Notes under the pieces: generated by a model | What the model was told of the DNA's origin: nothing | What the model saw: the letters and a program-made list of their open reading frames with translations, nothing else | Database searches by the model: none | Shown here: positions 48,500 to 56,832 of the stretch, one piece after another | Layout: every line of letters begins with the position of its first letter | How positions within the stretch are numbered: the stretch's first letter is position 1 | Made by a program: the position numbers and the translations under genes | Assembly (NCBI GenBank): GCA_012842085.1 | Contig: DUTM01000005.1 | Coordinates: 105,365-169,364 of the forward strand | Source of the DNA: Mycobacteriales bacterium | GTDB taxonomy: Bacteria > Actinomycetota > Actinomycetes > Mycobacteriales > Mycobacteriaceae | Length of the DNA: 64,000 nt | Direction: 5' to 3'

Positions 48500-49435
48500 C
48501 TAATACACCGTGAGCCCATGCCGACGGAAGCGCTCGCGAGTGTCTTCCAGGAGTTCCTTGGAGGGCGGTTCAATGTCGCCAAGTTGATAGTCGCGCCCTA
48601 ACTCGCGCCACTTGTCGGCACCCATGTTGTGGAAGGGCAGCACTTCGACACGCTCCACATTGGGCCACTGCGCCACTAGCTCCGCTATAGCCTCCACATT
48701 CTCTGGGGCGTCGGTAAGCCCCGGCACGAGCACGAAACGCACCCACACGGGTTTCCCGGCTGCTGCCAGGCGGTTGCCGAAGTCTATGGTGGGCTGGAGT
48801 TCGCGGCTGGTGACGGTGCGGTAGGTGTCCGGCAGTCCGCTTTTAATATCCAAGAGGACCAGGTCAATGTCTGCAAGCATGTCGTCGTCGCAGCGCCTGC
48901 CTAGGTAACCGGAGGTGTCGATGCAGGTGTGCACGCCGAGTTCTTTGGCACCGCGGAGGATGCGGCGGGCGAATTCGGATTGGAAGAGCGGCTCCCCACC
49001 TGAGAGGGTGAGCCCTCCCCCAGTGGCGGCGAAGACGGTGCGGTAGCGGGCGACGCGCTCCAGCACGTCATCTACGGTTTGGAATTGGCCGTCCCGAATT
49101 TTGAAGGTGTCGGGATTGTGGCAGTACTGGCAGCGCAGTGGGCACCCGTTGAGGAAGACTGTGAGGCGGGTGCCGGGGCCGTCAACTGCGGTAACAAGTT
49201 CCCAGGAGTGCACGGAGCCGATTTTTCCGGCGCGTCGGTCTGCTAACTGTTTGCGCTGTTCGGCGGTCAGATCAGCGGCAGATGCGGGGTCATTGGCGGA
49301 GAACGGTAGCGCAGTGCCGATACCAGCTGCGGTGCCACGTTGGCGTTGGACCCCTTCTTGCCGGGGAACGGAGACAGCACCAGAAACGCCGTCCGCCACC
49401 TGCGGTTGGTGGGGACGGCGCTCTGGGGTAGTCAT
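48500..49435 (-). CDS. pflA: Pyruvate formate-lyase activating enzyme (radical SAM)
   Basis: PflA (311 residues) abstracts hydrogen from the PflB glycine to make the glycyl radical, using SAM and a 4Fe-4S cluster. The CxxxCxxC motif is Cys98-Cys102-Cys105 (GCPLRCQYCHNPDT), followed by GGLTLSGGEPLFQ and DIKSGL. The first 70 residues, rich in Gln, Arg and Ala, are an extension not found in E. coli PflA (246 residues); an internal start near residue 70 cannot be excluded, though AGGA before the ATG at 49435 supports the long form. It follows pflB by 35 bases in one operon. Confidence 0.94.
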   Translation of the reverse strand: MTTPERRPHQPQVADGVSGAVSVPRQEGVQRQRGTAAGIGTALPFSANDPASAADLTAEQRKQLADRRAGKIGSVHSWELVTAVDGPGTRLTVFLNGCPLRCQYCHNPDTFKIRDGQFQTVDDVLERVARYRTVFAATGGGLTLSGGEPLFQSEFARRILRGAKELGVHTCIDTSGYLGRRCDDDMLADIDLVLLDIKSGLPDTYRTVTSRELQPTIDFGNRLAAAGKPVWVRFVLVPGLTDAPENVEAIAELVAQWPNVERVEVLPFHNMGADKWRELGRDYQLGDIEPPSKELLEDTRERFRRHGLTVY

Positions 49436-49470
49436 GGGTTCTATCCTAGTGGAGCCACCAGGAAGCGCTT

Positions 49471-51732
49471 TTAGACGCTCTGGTGGAAGGTGCGGCTAAT
49501 AACGTCCAACTGCTGTTCGCGGGTGAGGCGAACGAAGTTGACAGCATAGCCGGAAACACGGATGGTGAGCTGCGGGTACTTCTCCGGGTGCTCCATGGCG
49601 TCTTCCAGCGTCTCCTTGTTGAGCACGTTAATGTTCACGTGGTAACCGTCGGAGAGGTTGTAGGCGTCCAGGAGGCCCACCAGGTTGGTGACCTGCTCAT
49701 CCTTGGTGCGTCCCAATCCGGAGGGCACGACGGTGTTGGTGAGCGAGATTCCGTCTTGTGCTTCCTCGAAGGGGAGCTTGGCGACGGACAGCGCGGAGGC
49801 CAACATTCCGTGAGTGTCGCGGCCGTTCATGGGGTTGGCGCCGGGGGCGAACGGTGCGCCTTTGCGGCGTCCATCCGGGGTGTTTCCGGTGTGCTTGCCG
49901 TACACCACGTTGGAGGTGATGGTGAGCACGGACTGGGTGTGGATGGAGTCGCGGTAGGTGGGGTGCTGGCGAATCATGTCCATGAAGGTTTCCACAATCA
50001 TGGAGGCGATTTCGTCGACACGGTCGTCGTCGTTGCCGAAGCAGGGGAAGTCTCCCTCAACCTCGTAGTCGACGGCGAGTCCGGACTCGTCCCGCACTGG
50101 GCGCACCTTCGCGTATTTGATGGCAGCCAGGGAGTCTGCAGCCACGGAGAGTCCCGCAATGCCACAGGCCATGGTGCGCTTCACGAAGGAGTCGTGGAGA
50201 GCCATCTCAATACGCTCGTAGGCGTACTTGTCGTGCATGTAGTGGATGCAGTTGAGGGCTTCCACATAGGTGCGCGCCAACCAGGACAGGAAGTTCTGGT
50301 AGGCTCCCCAGGTTTTGTCAAAGTCGAGGACTTCCTCATCGAGGGGTGCGTACTCGGGTCCCACCTGCTCCCCGGTAATCTCATCCCGACCACCGTTAAT
50401 GGCGTAGAGGAGGGCTTTGGCGACGTTGACGCGTGCACCGAAGAACTGCATCTGTTTGCCCACTGCCATGGGGGAAACACAGCACGCAATAGCGCCGTCA
50501 TCGCCACAGTTGTTGCGAATAAGTTCGTCCGACTCGTACTGGATGGCGGAAGTGTCGATGGATACCTGGGCACAGAAGCGCTTGAATCCTTCGGGCAGGT
50601 CGTGCGACCAGAGCACGGTGAGGTTGGGTTCCGGGGCAGGCCCAATGTTGTAGAGGGTCTGCAGGTAGCGGAAGGAGTTTTTGGTGACGAGGGAGCGGCC
50701 GTCCTCACCCACCCCGCCGATGGATTCGGTAACCCACGTGGGGTCGCCGGAGAAGAGTTCATCGTACTCCGGGGTACGCAGGAAGCGGACGATACGGAGT
50801 TTGATGACGAGGTCGTCGATGAGCTCCTGTGCTTCCTCTTCGGTGAGGACACCTTCAGCCAGATCGCGCTCAATGTAGATGTCTAAGAAGGTGGCGTTGC
50901 GACCAATGGACATGGCAGCACCGTTTTGTTCTTTGACGGCGGCCAGGTAGGCGAAGTAGAGCCACTGGATGGCTTCCCGAGCGTTGGTGGCCGGGCCGGA
51001 AATGTCGTAGCCGTAGGAGGCAGCCATCTCTTTGAGTTCTTGGAGGGCGCGGATCTGCTCGGCTAGCTCCTCGCGATCGCGGATGACGTTCTCGTTAGCC
51101 CAATCCATGTCGAGGCCGGAGCGATCGGTTTGCTTAGCCTTGATAAGAGCGTCCACACCGTAGAGCGCAACGCGGCGGTAGTCGCCAATGATGCGGCCAC
51201 GACCGTAAGCATCGGGAAGGCCAGTAATGATGTGGCTATGGCGAGCAGCGCGCACAGAAGGCGGGTACACGTCGAAGACACCATCGTTGTGGGTCTTACG
51301 GTGCTTGGTGAAAACTTCCTTCAGCTGTTCGGAAACCGGGTAACCATAGGTTTTGAGGGACTTCTCAACCATGCGCCAGCCGCCGTTAGGCATGATGGCA
51401 CGTTTGAGGGGAGCGTCTGTTTGGAGGCCGACAATAAGTTCGTTGTCGCGGTCTATGTAGCCCGGAGCATGGGAAGTGATCGTGGATGGAGTCTCGAAAT
51501 CCACGTCGTAAACACCTTTGGCACGCTCTTCTGGGAACATCTCCAGAAGTTTCTGCCAAATACCAGTTGTGCGATCGGTGACTCCGGCTAGGAAGGATGC
51601 GTCACCGTCGTAGGGGGTGTAGTTGCACTGAATAAAATCACGTACATTGATCTGGTCCGACCAAAGCCCCGTTCTGAAACCACGCCAAGCCGCCTTATTT
51701 TCGACAGTTGGTGTGACAACAGTCATAGTCAT
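49471..51732 (-). CDS. pflB: Formate acetyltransferase (pyruvate formate-lyase)
   Basis: PflB (753 residues) cleaves pyruvate with CoA to acetyl-CoA and formate without releasing NADH, an oxygen-sensitive anaerobic reaction. The catalytic pair is Cys417-Cys418 (IACCVSPM) and the glycyl radical site is Gly728 in RVSGYAVNF, close to the E. coli positions. Nothing essential is missing. GAGG lies 8 bases before the ATG at 51732. The 319-base upstream region holds two GTGA-N6-TCAC sites, which suggests CRP/FNR-type control. I see no formate channel (focA) gene beside it. Confidence 0.96.
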   Translation of the reverse strand: MTMTVVTPTVENKAAWRGFRTGLWSDQINVRDFIQCNYTPYDGDASFLAGVTDRTTGIWQKLLEMFPEERAKGVYDVDFETPSTITSHAPGYIDRDNELIVGLQTDAPLKRAIMPNGGWRMVEKSLKTYGYPVSEQLKEVFTKHRKTHNDGVFDVYPPSVRAARHSHIITGLPDAYGRGRIIGDYRRVALYGVDALIKAKQTDRSGLDMDWANENVIRDREELAEQIRALQELKEMAASYGYDISGPATNAREAIQWLYFAYLAAVKEQNGAAMSIGRNATFLDIYIERDLAEGVLTEEEAQELIDDLVIKLRIVRFLRTPEYDELFSGDPTWVTESIGGVGEDGRSLVTKNSFRYLQTLYNIGPAPEPNLTVLWSHDLPEGFKRFCAQVSIDTSAIQYESDELIRNNCGDDGAIACCVSPMAVGKQMQFFGARVNVAKALLYAINGGRDEITGEQVGPEYAPLDEEVLDFDKTWGAYQNFLSWLARTYVEALNCIHYMHDKYAYERIEMALHDSFVKRTMACGIAGLSVAADSLAAIKYAKVRPVRDESGLAVDYEVEGDFPCFGNDDDRVDEIASMIVETFMDMIRQHPTYRDSIHTQSVLTITSNVVYGKHTGNTPDGRRKGAPFAPGANPMNGRDTHGMLASALSVAKLPFEEAQDGISLTNTVVPSGLGRTKDEQVTNLVGLLDAYNLSDGYHVNINVLNKETLEDAMEHPEKYPQLTIRVSGYAVNFVRLTREQQLDVISRTFHQSV

Positions 51733-51756
51733 TTAGTTACCTCGTATTTTCCCTAG

Positions 51757-51774
51757 AGGTGAGGGTTATCACCT
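51757..51774. promoter_or_regulatory. CRP/FNR-type dyad close to pflB
   Basis: AGGTGA-GGGTTA-TCACCT has perfect 6-bp arms around 6 bases, and its core GTGA-N6-TCAC fits the GlxR/CRP consensus. It lies 25-42 bases before the pflB ATG, so binding would block the promoter or early transcript. Confidence 0.45.
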
Positions 51775-51973
51775 AAAAAAACACTCGCCGAATATGGTCT
51801 TTCAGCTTTGTCTTCAGTTTATCGGTTAAGAAACTAAATTCAAACACCTAGTGCTCGCCATTGCTGCAGGTTATAACGGACTTTTTAGATATTTCTACCT
51901 ACTGAAAAATTCTCTCCACCTAGTAAGATTTACTGCCCGAAAATAACCAAAAACAAAAAATAAGCCTGCCCTA

Positions 51974-51989
51974 AGTGATTAAAATCACA
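51974..51989. promoter_or_regulatory. CRP/FNR-type dyad between hsp20 and pflB
   Basis: AGTGA-TTAAAA-TCACA matches the GlxR/CRP consensus TGTGA-N6-TCACA in all but one position and also contains the FNR-like TGAT-N4-ATCA. Its right half is part of the hsp20 terminator stem. Confidence 0.5.
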
Positions 51990-52022
51990 GGGACTCCGGC
52001 GTGTCGCAAAGTCCCTGTGATT
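51983..52022 (-). terminator. Rho-independent terminator after hsp20
   Basis: Perfect 13-bp arms AATCACAGGGACT (51983-51995) and AGTCCCTGTGATT (52010-52022) enclose 14 bases. On the minus strand the stem is followed by TTTTAATC. It ends the hsp20 transcript before the pflB promoter region. Confidence 0.8.
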
Positions 52023-52051
52023 CTATGTAGTTTTAGTGATTAATTCGTGAA

Positions 52052-52507
52052 TTATTCCTCAGACTCGTCGGCGGAACCTTCCACCTCGCCTTGCGAGCTG
52101 GAGCCTAGGACATGATTAACGGAAATCTTGCGAGGCTTGGCCTCTTCCGCAACCGGAATGGCGAGCTTCAGAACACCGTCTTCGTATTCAGCTGTGATCT
52201 TGTCGGTAGCGAGGCCGCGTCCCAGATTCAGCTGGCGGGCAAAGGCGCCGACACGGCGTTCGCGGCTTACCCACTCAACACCTTCGGATTTCTTGGTGCT
52301 GCGCTCAGCGCGCACGGTGAGGGTGCGGTCGTCTACATCGATATCAATGCTCTGCGGGTCAACCCCAGGCATCTCAATCTCTGCTACGAAGATGTCCCCC
52401 TTCTTGTAGAGGTCCATCGGCAAAGCAGTTGCCTGTGAGGTATTGCCTCCCAGTCCGGTAATAAAACGTTCGAACTCGCGGAACGGATCAAAAGCAGTGG
52501 TAGCCAT
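52052..52507 (-). CDS. Hsp20/alpha-crystallin small heat-shock protein
   Basis: This 151-residue small heat-shock protein is a holdase chaperone that keeps unfolding proteins soluble. The alpha-crystallin domain spans about residues 35-130 (MDLYKKGDIFVAEIEMPGVDPQSIDIDVDDRTLTV, then AEYEDGVLKLAIPV), with a short N-terminal arm (FDPFREFERF) and an acidic tail. AAAGGAGG is 8 bases before the ATG at 52507; an in-frame upstream extension lacks this support. It resembles mycobacterial Acr2 (HspR-controlled) in setting: HAIR-like repeats lie in its promoter. It diverges from a sirtuin gene. Confidence 0.92.
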   Translation of the reverse strand: MATTAFDPFREFERFITGLGGNTSQATALPMDLYKKGDIFVAEIEMPGVDPQSIDIDVDDRTLTVRAERSTKKSEGVEWVSRERRVGAFARQLNLGRGLATDKITAEYEDGVLKLAIPVAEEAKPRKISVNHVLGSSSQGEVEGSADESEE

Positions 52508-52573
52508 GGTGAAAACCTCCTTTGGCGTCATATTTTCCAATGGCGACGTAATATTTATTGCTTATTTACTGTA

Positions 52574-52594
52574 GTTGAGTCTATATCGCTCAAC
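52574..52594. promoter_or_regulatory. HAIR-like HspR site 1 (between hsp20 and the sirtuin)
   Basis: GTTGAGT-N7-GCTCAAC differs from the HspR-binding HAIR consensus CTTGAGT-N7-ACTCAAG at the outer base of each arm and one inner base. It lies in the predicted hsp20 leader and over a possible -35 (TTGAGT, 52575-52580) of the sirtuin gene. Confidence 0.6.
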
Positions 52595-52607
52595 CACGAC
52601 AATTAAG

Positions 52608-52637
52608 ACTATACACATTGATACTGATCGACTCAAG
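52608..52637 (-). promoter_or_regulatory. Predicted hsp20 promoter with HAIR-like site 2
   Basis: On the minus strand TTGAGT (52631-52636) and TATAGT (52608-52613) are 17 bases apart. The -35 box is part of a perfect ACTCAAG HAIR half-site (52631-52637), whose partner 7 bases away (ATTGATA, 52617-52623) is degenerate. HspR binding here would block the promoter, as known for dnaK operons of actinobacteria. Confidence 0.55.
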
Positions 52638-52685
52638 TCTTTATTTTTCGCCCATAGAAAACAAAGAGGCACTACCATTGAAAGT

Positions 52686-53456
52686 ATGAGCGACCAGGAT
52701 AATCTTCTCGACCAAGCAAAAGATCTAGCTGCCCGAGCCGAACGAGTAGCGGTATTGTCCGGCGCCGGGATCTCCGCAGAATCCGGACTCCCCACCTTCC
52801 GCACCTCCCAAAGTGGGCTCTGGGAACAATTCGACCCCGAAACACTTGCAACGCCACAAGCCTGGGAGAAAGACCACCAAATGGTGTGGGCATGGTACTT
52901 GTGGCGCAACTCGCTTGTACGGGACGTAGCCCCCAACGAAGCACATAAAGCACTCGGAGACTGGGAAAAATACGCCCACGTCGCCGTCACCACCCAAAAT
53001 GTGGACGACCTACACGAACGTGGCGGATCCACTGCTGTGCAACACGTACACGGGACACTTTTCAACTTCATCTGTTCCCGCTGCCGCAAGCAATATCCGG
53101 AACAAGTGGAATTACCAACCGAAGAGGTACTCCGCGCAGAACCGCCCGCCTGCCCCCATTGCGGCTCCCCTATTCGCCCTGACATTGTGTGGTTTGGCGA
53201 ACAGCTTCCCAAAGAGCCCTGGAACAACGGCGTAATTGCAGCCCAAACCTGCGACATTTACCTAGTGGTAGGAACTTCAGCAGTCGTACAACCGGCCGCC
53301 ACCCTCCCCCGTATTGCTCAACAAAGTGGGGCCAAAGTCATCGAAATTAACCCCAAGCGGACACCCGAAAGCTCACTGTGCGATGTGAGCCTCCGCATGT
53401 CCGCCACCGAAGCGCTGCCCATACTTCTAGAAGCTCGGGCAGCAACCCGGCTATAG
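52686..53456 (+). CDS. cobB: NAD-dependent protein deacylase, SIR2 family
   Basis: This 256-residue sirtuin removes acetyl or succinyl groups from lysines using NAD. The Rossmann motif GAGISAESGLPTFR is near residue 22, TQNVDDLHERGG follows, and the catalytic His is in VQHVHGT. The zinc-binding module has Cys pairs CSRC and CPHC, and PDIVWFGEQLP is the conserved closing motif. The Tyr/Arg residues of desuccinylases should be checked: the local sequence WAWYLWRNSLV fits the class III YxxR pattern. I use the ATG at 52686; its ribosome-binding site is weak. It is probably Rv1151c-like and shares the HAIR-bearing intergenic region with hsp20. Confidence 0.92.
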   Translation: MSDQDNLLDQAKDLAARAERVAVLSGAGISAESGLPTFRTSQSGLWEQFDPETLATPQAWEKDHQMVWAWYLWRNSLVRDVAPNEAHKALGDWEKYAHVAVTTQNVDDLHERGGSTAVQHVHGTLFNFICSRCRKQYPEQVELPTEEVLRAEPPACPHCGSPIRPDIVWFGEQLPKEPWNNGVIAAQTCDIYLVVGTSAVVQPAATLPRIAQQSGAKVIEINPKRTPESSLCDVSLRMSATEALPILLEARAATRL

Positions 53457-53500
53457 GGATATTAATTAGTCGCTGGCGGGGAGCTATTGCGCGGACAGTC

Positions 53501-53911
53501 TTAACTGTCTTGCTGCTGGGCTAAAAGATCGCGAATATCCTCCAGCAGTTCCTTCTCGGTGGTTTCATCAGCAGAATCGTCGGCATCCTTATCGCCAGTC
53601 TGCTTGTCGATAACCGCATGCAGTTTATTCATAGGCACCACAATGGCGAAGTACACTACTGCCGCCACTAGCAAGAAGTTAATAATGGCAGTGATCACTG
53701 CCGCGAAATCCATATAGGTGCTGGAGTTATCAGAAATAATCCGGAAACCTAGCCCAGTTACCTCTGCGCCTCCCATAGCGTTGATTAGTGGCTCGATCAG
53801 GTGCTCTGTTAAAGCGGTGACGATCGAGGTAAAAGCGGCACCGATAATGACACCGACAGCCAGCTCAATGACATTCCCACGCAGAATAAAATCTTTAAAG
53901 CCCTTCAGCAT
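53501..53911 (-). CDS. mscL: Large-conductance mechanosensitive channel MscL
   Basis: MscL (136 residues) is the emergency release valve that opens on hypo-osmotic shock. It has the N-terminal amphipathic helix (MLKGFKDFILRGNVIELAVGVIIGAAF), two membrane helices at about 16-40 and 66-92, and a charged C-terminal bundle (TTEKELLEDIRDLL). AGGAAGG lies 8 bases before the ATG. The gene is a single unit converging on the sirtuin gene. The length matches the family. Confidence 0.95.
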   Translation of the reverse strand: MLKGFKDFILRGNVIELAVGVIIGAAFTSIVTALTEHLIEPLINAMGGAEVTGLGFRIISDNSSTYMDFAAVITAIINFLLVAAVVYFAIVVPMNKLHAVIDKQTGDKDADDSADETTEKELLEDIRDLLAQQQDS

Positions 53912-53982
53912 GAGGAGACCTTCCTGAATGTTTCTTTGGTACTCCTTTAAAACTACTGCATAGGTCGGGCTGGCACAGGAGG

Positions 53983-55062
53983 TTAAACGTTAAAACGAAA
54001 CTCCACTACGTCACCGTCTTGCATGACGTAGTCTTTACCCTCCATGCGCACCTTGCCGGCGGCGCGGCACTCCGCCATGGAGCCGTATTCGACTAGATCG
54101 TCGTAGGAAACAATCTCGGCTTTAATGAAGCCCTTTTCGAAGTCACTGTGGATGACACCTGCCGCGGTGGGAGCAGTATCTCCCTGGTGGATGGTCCAGG
54201 CGCGAACTTCCTTCTCACCAGCGGTGAGGTAGGTTTGCAGTCCTAAGGTTTCGAAACCAGCACGAGCCAGCTGCACGAGCCCGGGCTCATCCTGGCCAAT
54301 GGACTCCAGCAGCTCCATGCGCTCATCTTCGTCAAGCTCCACCAATTCGGCTTCAGCTTTTGCGTCCAGGAAAATGGCCTCCGCCGGAGCGACCTGTTTG
54401 CAGAGTTCATCCTTCTTCGCGTCGTCCGTGAGCACACCTTCGTCAGCGTTAAAGACGTACAGGAAGGGCTTGGTGGTAAGCAGGTGCAACTCGTAGAGAG
54501 CCTCACCATCAACTTCATCCGCACGCGAGAAGATGGTGTCGCCATCTTCCAGAATCGCCTGTGCCTTCTCAACTTCGGCGACCTGTTTCAGAAGCGACTT
54601 ATCCTGCTTGGCCTGCTTGGTTAGACGCGGCAAAGCTTTTTCAACAGTTTGCAGATCCGCAATAATGAGCTCGGTCTCGATGACCTCAATGTCGTCGAGG
54701 GGGTTCACTTGGCCCGCAACATGCACCACGTCGGGGTCCGAGAACACACGCACAACCTGGCAAATCGCATCACAGTCGCGAATGTTGGCAAGGAACTTAT
54801 TGCCCAAGCCTTCGCCTTCAGAGGCGCCTTTCACGATGCCTGCAATGTCCACAAAAGACACGGTGGCTGGCAGGATGCGTTGTGCGTTAACAATCTCCTG
54901 CAGTTTGTTGAGCCGGCTATCGGCAAGCTCCACCACACCCACGTTTGGTTCGATAGTGGCAAACGGGTAGTTGGCCGCCAGGACATCGTTCTTCGTCAGT
55001 GCATTAAAAAGGGTCGATTTGCCTACGTTAGGCAGACCCACAATTCCAAGTGTTAAGCTCAC
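53983..55062 (-). CDS. ychF: Redox-regulated ATPase/GTPase YchF (OLA1-like)
   Basis: This P-loop protein of 359 residues is a universally conserved Obg-family member that prefers ATP and associates with ribosomes. Motifs: GLPNVGKSTLFNAL at about 8-21, FVDIAGIVKGASEGEGLGNKFL, then a coiled-coil insert, and a C-terminal TGS domain (LGLQTYLTAGEKEVRAWTIHQGDTAPTAAGVIH). I take the GTG at 55062, which gives the canonical MSLTLGIVG start; an in-frame ATG upstream at 55086 adds eight unlikely residues. Rv1112 is the recalled mycobacterial counterpart. The gene stands alone. Confidence 0.95.
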   Translation of the reverse strand: MSLTLGIVGLPNVGKSTLFNALTKNDVLAANYPFATIEPNVGVVELADSRLNKLQEIVNAQRILPATVSFVDIAGIVKGASEGEGLGNKFLANIRDCDAICQVVRVFSDPDVVHVAGQVNPLDDIEVIETELIIADLQTVEKALPRLTKQAKQDKSLLKQVAEVEKAQAILEDGDTIFSRADEVDGEALYELHLLTTKPFLYVFNADEGVLTDDAKKDELCKQVAPAEAIFLDAKAEAELVELDEDERMELLESIGQDEPGLVQLARAGFETLGLQTYLTAGEKEVRAWTIHQGDTAPTAAGVIHSDFEKGFIKAEIVSYDDLVEYGSMAECRAAGKVRMEGKDYVMQDGDVVEFRFNV

Positions 55063-55194
55063 GGATCCCCACTCTACCCCGTTCAACAGGCATTTAGCTA
55101 AGAGAGCCGAGATAAGGCGCCGTCACCCGCCTTGCCTGCAGATGTCTCTCCCAAAGCTTCCTACGAGTGAGGGACTCCAAGTAAAGTAACAACA

Positions 55195-56796
55195 GTGAAC
55201 ACTACTTCCCGAGAGTCTGTACCACGCGAAACTTTCAGCCGTCGCTCCGTGTTCATTTTGGCTGCCATTGGCTCTGCTATTGGCCTCGGCAATATTTGGC
55301 GCTTCCCCTACGTGTCCTACACAAACGGCGGTGGCGCCTTCCTTATCCCCTATGTAGTGGCGCTCATGACGGCAGGTATTCCACTGCTATTGATGGAATA
55401 CGGACTGGGCCACAAGTTCCGGGGTTCCGGCCCCCTCGCTTTCCGTCGCCTCCACAAACGTGGCGAATTTGCCGGCTGGTTCCAGGTGGGGATCGCTTTC
55501 CTCATAGCCCTCTACTATCCCGTGATTATTGCGTGGGCACTTCGATACGCGATCTACAGTTTTGGCCAAGAATGGGGCTCCGACCCGGCAGCGTTCTTCA
55601 ACAACCACTTTCTGCAGGAAGCTTCCGGCTTCAGTGTGGACCTCGTCGCCCAAGTTGCTCTCCCCATGCTGGTGGTCTGGGGAATTATTGTGCTGGTGGT
55701 GGTGCTCGGGGTGGAGAATGGAATTGGGCGGCTGAACCGCTTTTTCGTACCTCTCCTCGTCATCCTCTTTGGGGCCCTCGTCATCCGCGCCCTTTTCCTG
55801 CCCGGCGCAGCACAAGGATTGGAAGTCTTCTTCACCCCAGATTGGGAGGCCTTGCGACACGGTGGGGTGTGGATCGCAGCCTATGGGCAGATCTTCTTTT
55901 CCCTCAATGTGGGCTTTGCGGTGATGATCACCTACAGCTCCTATTTGAAACGCAAAACCAACCTGGTGGGTTCGGGCTACGTCGTCGCCTTCTCTAATGC
56001 TTCTTTTGAAGCGTTGGCTGGCATCGGTGTTTTTGCGACACTAGGTTTTTTGGCCACGTCTACCGGGCAGTCGGTGTCGGAGGTCGCAGGGGGCGGAATT
56101 GGGCTTGCTTTCATTGCGTTTCCCACAATTATTTCCACCATGCCCGGCGGCACCATTTTTGGTGTCATCTTTTTCACCTGCCTCACCATCGCCGGTTTAA
56201 CATCCGAAATTTCAGTGGTGGAGGTGTGCATCTCTGCCATTCGCGACGAGTTTGGGCTGGCCCGCTGGGCTGCCACCATCGCCGTCATCGTCCCGCTACT
56301 TGTGGGGTCAATGCTGCTCTTCCCCACCACAACGGGCTCCCACACACTAGATATTTTCGACAAATTCGTGTGCAGCATTGGAATCGTCTCGGCCGCGATC
56401 ATTGCTATGCTCGTCATTAGTTGGGTACTGAGGGCACTACCAGCACTTTCCACGCACCTCAATGCGGTGTCATCCCGCCACGTGGGTTTCCTGTGGAAGT
56501 TGTGTGTCGCGGTGGTGACCCCCGCAATTCTGCTGACCATCCTGGGCACCGAAATCCACTCCATTGTGACGGGCGGCTATGGGGATTATCCCACCTGGTC
56601 TTTGCTTGCCTTCGGCTGGATCCCCATCCTGATTGTGCTTATTGGCGCCATTGTTTTTACTCTCATGCCATGGAGTTCCAGCACTCCCCTGGAAGAACTG
56701 TCGCTGCCAAAACCCACTCTCAACAGCACCCCTGATAGTGGTTCACAGATTCTTTCCACTGAACCGCCGTCGCCTCCTGAAAATGAGGCACAATAG
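55195..56796 (+). CDS. NSS-family sodium-dependent transporter, copy 1
   Basis: This 533-residue protein is of the neurotransmitter:sodium symporter family (LeuT fold, 11-12 helices). The first helix GSAIGLGNIWRFPYVSYTNGGGAFLIPY carries the sodium and substrate contacts. The C-terminal 35 residues are Ser/Pro rich. It is about half identical by eye to the next gene, so the two arose by tandem duplication. No small subunit gene follows within the 36-base gap. The GTG at 55195 has only a weak purine stretch upstream. It may carry methionine, alanine or another neutral amino acid; which one is not readable. Confidence 0.88.
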   Translation: MNTTSRESVPRETFSRRSVFILAAIGSAIGLGNIWRFPYVSYTNGGGAFLIPYVVALMTAGIPLLLMEYGLGHKFRGSGPLAFRRLHKRGEFAGWFQVGIAFLIALYYPVIIAWALRYAIYSFGQEWGSDPAAFFNNHFLQEASGFSVDLVAQVALPMLVVWGIIVLVVVLGVENGIGRLNRFFVPLLVILFGALVIRALFLPGAAQGLEVFFTPDWEALRHGGVWIAAYGQIFFSLNVGFAVMITYSSYLKRKTNLVGSGYVVAFSNASFEALAGIGVFATLGFLATSTGQSVSEVAGGGIGLAFIAFPTIISTMPGGTIFGVIFFTCLTIAGLTSEISVVEVCISAIRDEFGLARWAATIAVIVPLLVGSMLLFPTTTGSHTLDIFDKFVCSIGIVSAAIIAMLVISWVLRALPALSTHLNAVSSRHVGFLWKLCVAVVTPAILLTILGTEIHSIVTGGYGDYPTWSLLAFGWIPILIVLIGAIVFTLMPWSSSTPLEELSLPKPTLNSTPDSGSQILSTEPPSPPENEAQ

Positions 56797-56832
56797 TAAG
56801 CCGTTACAACAAATTTAGACAGGACAGTGATT

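Larger units (their letters stand above)
51733..52051 (-). promoter_or_regulatory. pflB upstream regulatory region
   Basis: This 319-base gap between hsp20 and pflB is AT-rich and contains no gene. From left to right it holds a GTGA-N6-TCAC dyad near the pflB start, several possible -10 elements (TATAAC at about 51871, CATATT at about 51791) without a convincing -35, a second GTGA-N6-TCAC dyad at 51974 and the hsp20 terminator hairpin. The exact pflB promoter could not be chosen. Confidence 0.5.

Noticed and set aside
49483..50886. 467-codon open frame opposite pflB
   Set aside because: It is antisense to an intact PflB with all catalytic motifs; its translation is Val/Gly/His rich with no recognisable domain, typical of a shadow frame.
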